A stretch of 64,000 nt of DNA from Branchiostoma belcheri (Eukaryota > Chordata > Leptocardii > Amphioxiformes > Branchiostomatidae), in NCBI RefSeq assembly GCF_001625305.1, contig NW_017803379.1:2365594-2429593 (forward strand), read 5' to 3'. Both the position numbers and the translations under genes were made by a program. The notes beneath the pieces were generated by a model that saw only the letters and a program-made list of their open reading frames with translations, was not told the origin of the DNA and ran no database searches. Below are positions 29,801 to 38,800 of the stretch, piece after piece (position 1 is the stretch's first letter; each line of letters begins with the position of its first letter).

Positions 29801-32800
29801 GCTGACACTTTCTGTTTGAAGCATGCGTCTGTCGTCTACTTTCTTTCTTTTTCTTCCCACTTGACTTTTACAGTTCTGTTGTTGTGTACAGTCATATAGG
29901 TTGACAGTACTTCATCCTATAGGTGGATAGAGCTGGAATGCATTAGTCTTATAATTTTTGTCCCATACGTCAGAATGATAATAGTGTTATTTATGTAGTG
30001 CATGCTGACTTATCATAGCATTAGGTATTACCAGACAAGGCCCTGTTTGCTGCTGAAGTTCACATTGAGTGGTCATGTGTGATGGGGTCTTGTGCTGCTG
30101 GATAATTGTACGATGCCCTTTGCTTGAAGATCCCACCCAATTCCAATTACGTCGGCAAGCTTCTTTAAAAGAAGTTATTATAACTTGCTGGCCATGAATG
30201 ACTGCATCGCTGTGGGCTCAAAGACAGCTCTCAACTCTGAACATCCCTCTCCTATGCTTCATTAGACTCTTACAAAGAAGGCTGGTCATGATTCCGTGAA
30301 ATGAATGGTAGTCTGTGAAGGGCTTTTTGTTTCCCTGTAAAGATATGTCAGGCATCCTACTCAAGTTCTGCTTGTTCCCATACTTACATGTGGTCGCCAA
30401 AGTTCACTGAAGGGTTAACAAGTTAGGGAGGCTCATAGATAATTGAGAGGAACAAAGGGGACTAAGTTTTGATCACAGCTTGTGTTCAGAAGCAAGGCAC
30501 TTAGTCAGCCAAACTCCCTAAGAGCTTTCTTTAGTTAGAATATCTCGGCCATGTGTGTAGGGAGTCTGCAGTAATTGTCTTGAATCCCTCCAGATCAGTC
30601 CCTTGGTGTTACACACTAATGGCAACATGTAACTTTGTCTCCCATGCTTACTAGGAAGGAAGTAAGGACAAGTCTTTCCAACCTGTGATTCTTCATTCTG
30701 TTCAGCACTTTCTTTTTCTTATCCTGTGACTAGCAAAACACAAGTTAAAGCTGACCATTTCTTGACTCTGCTTCAATCTGCAGGAAAGATCTCGATCGTG
30801 AAGACTCTGGATTACGAGGCGTCGCAAGGCTACTACCTGACGGTGAAGGCGAGCGACGGCGGCATGCCCACACTCAGCGACATTACAACCGTTAGCATCA
30901 ACGTCACTGATGTCAACGACAATGCTCCTGAGTTCAGCATGAAAATGTACAGCGCTTCTATCAGTGAAGATGCCCACACGGGAGACAGTGTTATCCAGGT
31001 AAGATACTCAATAAGAAATCAGATCCGGTACATAGACATGTCGATGAAGGTTAGACATCCAGGTAATGAGATACACAAGGAAATTGTTCTTCAAGCAACT
31101 AGATAGATTTTGAAAACTGTCAGATGTTTCAAGAAGCAGCAACTGCTTTTCATCAGTCATTGACGAAAAGTAGTCGATGCTACTTAAAACGTCTTCCAAG
31201 TGGATGCTGTTGATCCAAGTTGTTTGAGTTTCCTTGTGCAGTACATGGACACAATTTGAAAGAAAGTAACTTTTGCCAATTGAATAACTATATATTCTCT
31301 CACAGGTGATGGCTACAGACAGAGACAGTGCACCGAATGCCCAAGTGACCTACACCATTGTCCGCGGTGATCCCAAGGGCCAGTTTGACATCGCACCCAA
31401 GCTTGGCATTATTACTGTCAGAGGAGCTCTGGACAGGGAGGAGGTACATATCATTAACATACTTCATGAAGTGGATCGAGATTTCAAATTGTAAAACAAA
31501 GACAGAATGCAGCTGTAGGACATTTTATGACTGCAGATGCTGAACACAAGAGAGAGAGGTTGAGTGAATGTGTGCTAGCTCTGCAACTTTGTTCTGGACT
31601 TGGCTAAGACAAATCTTTGTTGTTCCAGGTTCAGGCTTACTCGCTCACAGTACGTGCAAAGGACAGCGGCACCCCTGTAAACGCCACTGAAGTGGTGGTA
31701 AATGTTGACATCTTGGACATCAATGACAGCCCACCACAGTTTGCACAGGGCAACTACAGTGTATTTGTGCAGGTTAGTAGCAAACATAACAGGATACATT
31801 TTCAGCTCTTCACAACACCTACACACCTATTCCTCATGTCCATCATTGTGCTTGTGTTGTTTTTACTACTTTCTGTCCACGCGAAAGCTGAATATCATGT
31901 TTACTCTCGAGCTTTCTCCAACGTTTTTTGTGTGAATCATTATATTTTGTAATTCTTTGTTATCGTTTGTGACCATCATCAACTTGTCTGCTTTACTGTG
32001 TCTCTGTGTCTGCTTTAAAATCTTTGCTGTCTTGTTTCAGAGAAAGACCTTGTTTTTATCCATGCTTCTCTCAAGCTTTTCTCTTCACTTTTCTGATGCC
32101 TCTTTGTTCTGCCCCCTCAAAAGCCTTTGTAAAAAAATATTCATCATATTTAGATATTTTCTTTTGAGTTTGGATTCCCTTCAACTTGAAGTGCAGAACA
32201 GACAGGAACATGCCCCATGTGATTTCTTACAACTCATGCACCCATTCCTTCTTCACTTTCCCTGTCCCTGTGCCATGGACAGACCTGTGCTAAGGGATTG
32301 CAGTGCCAGTTCCCCCAGGGTGGAATGGTTAGTAAGGGAATAATAGACGTGTGACTAAATGTAGCCACAGATCGTCACCTACACAACAAAACTAAGGGAA
32401 GGGTCAGATGGTGCATGGTAGAGGGATGTTTACCTGCACAGGAGGCTCTGTCATCATAGGTCTGACATTTTGTTGGAGTGAGTCCTGCTATGTGAGATTA
32501 GGATGTGCTACTGCATGTGATTTGGATTTGCATGTCACTCAGTTGGCTGGCAACTTATCACTGCAGTGTATCACCTCACCAGAACCACTTTGGTCATTAT
32601 TAGATTCAGTTGAAAGACAGGAGCAAGTTGAAAACAAACATGCACTGTACTGGCACCTTGGACTTGCAAGACTTGACAGCATAGTGTATGGAAATTTTAC
32701 AGATGTAGGCTAGGACTGAATGATAGGTTTGAATTACAGGTAATATATTGGATATTCATAATGCCACGTTATTCATGACACATTTTTGTCATTGTTTGCA

Positions 32801-35800
32801 GGAGAGCAAGCCTATCGGTACAAGCATCCTCATGTTCACTGTCAAAGACTTTGATGCCCCCCAGAACGGACCCCCGTACACCTTCAGCATCATCAGTGGT
32901 AACCAAGGCAACGAGTTCCACATCGACCGCAGTGGCATCCTTCGCACATCGGTTGTCTTTCAGTCGGACATGCGGCGTACATACAACCTGCAGGTCAGGG
33001 TGGCGGACGCAGGAACGCCATCTCTGTACGGTTACACCAACGTGGTGGTGGAGGTGATCGAGGAGAGTATGTACCCGCCAGTCGTGACTGGCCACCAGAT
33101 CTCCATCAGCTCCTTCCAGGATAACTTCCCCGGAGGCGTCATCGGCAAGCTCCACGCCACCGACAACGACATGTACGACAAACTCACCTACAGCCTGGTC
33201 TCCAACAACAAGCGGCTGTTCGGCGTGAACCCCAACGACGGAAAAATCATCGCCCAGCCCGGGTTGGATGTCGGCGAATACACTCTCAACATCAGCGTCA
33301 GCGACGGCAAGTTCATCACGGCTGGAGAGGTCAGCGTGACAGTGAAACTTGTGACCGACGAAATGCTTCGGAACAGCGTGACGATAAGGTTCGCCAACAT
33401 CCAACCCGAGGAGTTCCTGTCCTCGTACCAGAAGGAGTTCTTCCGCACGCTGCGCAGGCTGCTCAAGGTGAAGAACAAGAACATCATAGTTGTCAGCATG
33501 CAGCCTCTCGACGGCAACCTAGATGTTCTCTTCTGTATCGAAACCACAACTAAAGGCTCGCAGAAGGAAGACTACTACAAAGCCACAGCCTTGAGGCGCG
33601 AACTCAACCAGACGGTGATGGACATTCAGCAGAACGTCGGCCTTATGGTACTCCAGATCATCAGCGACTCCTGCTCGCATAACAAGTGCCCTGAGGGAGC
33701 TTGTCGAGACATCCTGAATTTGGACATCCACGCCATCGCCGCCATTAGTACAGCGAAGATCAGCTTCGTGTCGCCGCGCCACATGAGGGACTACGAGTGC
33801 AAGTGTCCTGGCGGGTTGATCGGGAAGGACTGTAACCCATGTAACAGCAACCCCTGCCCGAGGTATAAGATGTGCCTGCAAGATCCCAAGTCCATCGAGG
33901 GTTACGAGTGCGTCTGCCCTGACGGCACCTCGCCACCAAACTGCAACCAGCTGCCGTTTGATGGTAAGTTTCTGTAGATGTTTTTGGCTTTCTAAAGTGC
34001 CAAGTCATAGCAAACACATAAAAATGGTTCATAATACTTTCACTAGTGATTGTACAACTGTGTGACCCAAGGGCTACAGAAACAGAGATGGGCACAGATC
34101 TATGCACCACAGGTGCTGGAAGGATATTAACTTAAGTTTTAACTTAATAGTATATTGATGTATATGTGTCTTTATGATTTAAACTTGTAGAATTGAAATC
34201 TCAAGTCTCACTTTTATTCTCGTTTCCTCTCACAGACAAGGGCCCGATGACATTCGGCGGGAACAGCTACATCAGGTACACCCTGGCCAACAGTGTGGAC
34301 CAGATGTCCACCCACTTGTCCCTGGCTATTCTTCCCAGAAGTCCCAATGGAAAGATCATGTATGCTCGGGGAGAGTATGACTACAGTATTCTTGAGGTAT
34401 GTTTATGATCTATTTCAGAAAGATTCATAGTTCTTTGTACAGTATAAAGTATAATCTGAGAAAAGTTTATGGTGCTGTGATGGCATGACTGATGAAAATC
34501 AAATGAAAATGGAGCTGCACAAAATGATGGTTTGTTTTGTTTTTGTTCCAGTTGATCAATGGGTATCTGCAGTACAGGTTCAACTGTGGCAGTGGTGAAG
34601 GCAAGGTCACCATGGAATTTGGCAGCGGGTCGGAGGTCACTGATGGCAAGTGGCACTATGTCGAGGTTTCTCGCAACGGCGCTTACGCCGAACTGAAACT
34701 TGATCACAAGTACATAGCAAGAGGCAGTGCTGCTGGCGAGAACAAAATTCTTAACCTGGATGACAACGATATCTACTTTGGTGCAGAGGTGTCCAACGGT
34801 CGTCGGAAGAAGCGTGCAGCAGTTGTGAGCAACGGATACCTTGGCTGTATGGACGACATGATGTTGAATGGGGAAAGGTTGCCACGTGCAGGGGCAAACA
34901 GAGTCGCAACTCTGAGGGACATGACTGACGTTGATTTTAATTGTAATGACGGGATGGAGACTCTTGGCGTGTGCGGTAGCAACCCGTGCATGAATGGTGG
35001 GAGTTGTGCAGTGGTTAGTCCGTCCAATAGGTACATCTGCAACTGTCTTCCACGATTCAGTGGCGACAACTGCCAGATCGACACTCAACCATGCAACTCC
35101 AACCCATGTAAGAACGGGGCCCGCTGTAAGAACTTGTTGAACGACTTCGAGTGTGCGTGCCCACGAGAATGGTACGGCAAGCGTTGCGAACACTCTACCT
35201 CATGTAACTGCTTCAACGGGGCGACCTGCTCGGACACACCAAGCGGCAAGACCTGCAACTGCCCGGAAAACTTCACGGGCGAGAAATGCCAGGAGGACGT
35301 CAACGAGTGTTCGCGGAACCCGTGCCAAAATGGTGCCACTTGCCACAACACCGAGGGGTCCTATTTCTGCAACTGCACTGCTAACACCAACGGCCTTCAC
35401 TGTGAGAACATCATTGAGATGATCATGCCCAAGATTGAGTCCAACAGCATCAACATCGGCCTGGAGGAGATAATCGGCATCATCTGCTGCATCATCTTCC
35501 TCCTTCTGCTCGTCATCATCTTCGTCATGGTGCGCAGGTGCAGGCAGAGGAGGAAGCGCAACCCTCACATGAGCGACATCGTCGCCACCGGCGGCGACCC
35601 AAACGGGATAATGATGACCGAAAAAAGAGATGACTTCCACCGCGACGCCAAGATGGTACACATCGACACCAACCTGGACGACTACAGGCCGCCGCTGCCG
35701 GCCAGACCCATCTCCTACACACCTAGCCTTTGTGGGAACTCACTGAACAATCTGAGTGACGGGGCGATGGGCGCTGAGGTGGAGCCCGTCTTCTCCTCGA

Positions 35801-38800
35801 GCACAGACATGCTCGCCGTCAGAAATAAGAACCCTGCCATCGTGTGCAGCGTCGCGCCAACGTTACCGCCACCACCGCCTTCCAACTCAGCATCAGACAG
35901 TGACTCCATTCAAAAGCCAGCTTGGGAGTTTGAGTGTCCCAACGTTGTTGAAGGATATGTAGAAAGTAAGTAACAACCTGTATGTGAACACCTCACTGTC
36001 GTCACCTCATGTCATATACACCTGTCCTGTGCACCTTTGTCTTGTATCCAAAAGCAGGAGTACCTTTAAAATGTGAGTAGGACTAGACTGGAAAATTTTA
36101 GCACTTCTAGTAGGTGTTAGCACGAGGCACTCACACTCAGACAAGGTGTAGGTGGAAGCCGAAAGCAAGCCGTAGTCTTAGCTACTACTAACACTGCAGT
36201 TGTGGTAGCACGGAAAAAGACGATAAGAGGGCGGCACATTTTTGAGTGTACTCCTCCTTTTGCAGGTAAAGTGAATGATGCGGATGCAGTGATGAACAAC
36301 ATAGCAAATGATGAGATGCAGGTCTACAGGAATGAAGGAGGCAGTATGACTGACATGGTCTCCCTAAGTTCACTGCCCTCTGAATCATGTGATGAGGATA
36401 ATATGCCAGGTACGTCCTAGGGGAGGCCGTCGGTGGAGCCTTCTCGGTAGCAGGGGGAGAACCACTTCTTCTGTGTAGTCTGAGCACTCTTCAAGACTAA
36501 TAATCCATTTCACTTGTTCATCACTGTTCATCACTGCACGATGTGTGTGTCATGCAAACTATCTTCATATCTCTCTCTTAAATCATTTTTGAGGTGTATG
36601 TTGTTATCTACTATCTTTATCTACTATGGTGAAACTCTTGATGTGTATCTAATACTTTGGTGATACATGTAGTTATATATCTGATTGTCATGTCATGCCA
36701 TCCTCCATGCCTGACTACCCTGTATTCTTCCCTCTCCATCGACAACCCTAACTACCCTTGCTATCTTCTTTAACTAGTTCGTGAATGAAGTAACGTCATA
36801 GGCAAAGGAATGTTAGAGGAAGAAGAGTCCGTGTGTTTACCTTTCTACCAATCGTTTGACATGTATGGAGTCAAATTAACGTAACATGACATAAAGGTTA
36901 AGAAGTATGTAATTGTTGCCTGATGTTAGACATTATTTTGACTTGTCTTTCTTGTACTACTTGAAAAGGACAGCTGTAAGTACAAACAGGCAACTAACCG
37001 ATCATTCCCTCTCTCCATTCCACCCTCCGCTGTTTGCCCCCACTGCCCAGATAACTTCAACAATCTTGACAAACCTGGAGGTACTGCTATAGTTTTAGTG
37101 TTGCTCTCCTTATGGTTATCCTTCCAGTCCAACCCAGGCAAAAACAGAGGCCACCTTTTCTTTTTTTTATTTCTCTTTTTTAGGACCAAAAAATTGCTGC
37201 TTTCTGGCTCAATGTTTATGTGTTTGGGCGTGTCTGGGCTTTGCAATGGAGCCTCAGTTTTGCCTGTCTAAGTGTAGTAAGACTGAAGAAAAGAAAGTTG
37301 ACTGTCCTGCTAAGCCTACCACCTTTCACTCCTTTCTCTCCTCCCGCCTCTCTTGTGCACATCTGTAGGCAGAAAGCATGCAAAGTTGAAAACGTTCCAA
37401 TCGGGATATACGTAAGTATGTGCACAAATTCCATCGAGGAGTTAAAGTTTGGCCCCAGGCCTCCATGAATGATCCCACATTCTCATGCATACAAAACTTG
37501 TTGTCACTTTACAGTGTGATGTGTCTCTTGAGATTTCTTGACGTTTGCGACTGTACCCATCCAAGCTTGTATCTCTCTCTCACTACAGAGGAGAAGAAAT
37601 CGTACTATAAAAAATTCAGCTTGTACGGTATGGTTACAGAAGAGGACTCACCACTTCATTCGGTGGTTTAGATGTATGTCCCACCTTTTGCTTCTTCCAG
37701 AATATCAAATTTTTCGTTGGTTTCTGTACCTCTTTTTTTAACCAGAAAAAAGGAGTAGCAAAGTAAAAAAAAAGCTGGATTTTAACTCCTTCGTGGAACT
37801 TGCGTATGTACTGTGGCTTACTGTTTTGTGTCTTTAAGTAGTTCTCAGTGTGTGGAAGTTCAACCATACCCATGCACTGTGGACTGAAAGGTATTGTGTA
37901 TCGTGGCAACTCTAATGCACGCTGGCAATGCAACAATTTGCTGCAAGTGAAAAACCTTAGTACTACACATTACCTGTATTTAATGCATGACAGAATGATA
38001 CACAATGATGAAAACCGAATAACGCAACGCTGAAAACGAATATTTCCAGTAGAGTTATACTTGTCTATTTTGGACGACTTTGTCTTTTTCTCCTGTCTCT
38101 TTACTGACTTTTCTGGTCACAATTCTTCCCCCATTCTGTGTTCAAGATGTCTACTAATAAACCCTCTTTCACTGTCCTTTCACATGCTGTCCGTATATGT
38201 AGAAAAAGTCAACAACTTACAGCAAGCCAAAGGTATCTTTACAGTCATTTGCAGTAACATTTTATATATATATATAGCAATGTTATGGAATCTTTACATT
38301 GGTATAGAGAGCTTCTTGTGTGTAATTATTATGTTTCACACTTTCATGCCTATAGACTATGATGTACATGTGTACGAGACGGATGGGAAACATGCGGATA
38401 TGTTTAGAAGGCAGCTATACAGATTGATCTAGACACACCGGCAGGTAGAGTACAGTTCACCCAGCAGTGTTCATTATGGGTGAGGGGGAGGCTTCCTCAG
38501 ACCTGTTAAGGCTGCCATAATTTTGCACACAAATCACTCACAAACACTACTAGAAAGGTCACATACAGTCATTTTAAGGAAGTTACTTTAATAAAGACAT
38601 ACACAACATGAGCAGAAATCCTTGACAGGTCTGTAATTCTAAGGCTGGGTGGCACTGGCTTATCAATACCTTCTCCTTACGCTGTCTGTGGTGATTGGCA
38701 TACTCTTTGGGAGCAAGGTTACCTGGCTGCTTCTCTGGGTTTTCTTTTTACTCCACTGGTGGTTGTCAAGGCACTCCTCACTATCTTCTTTGATAAATCA

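Noticed and set aside
7534-33085. Regularly spaced repeats suggestive of an array
   Set aside because: The periodicity of about 105 codons is at protein level (cadherin repeats); there is no DNA-level array and no CRISPR structure.
32769-33404. 211-codon minus-strand open frame over FAT exon 19
   Set aside because: Antisense shadow of a GC-rich real exon; valine/histidine/aspartate-rich composition is typical of such shadows.
34381-35193. 270-codon minus-strand open frame over FAT exon 21
   Set aside because: Antisense to the LamG/EGF exon, whose sense frame is certain.
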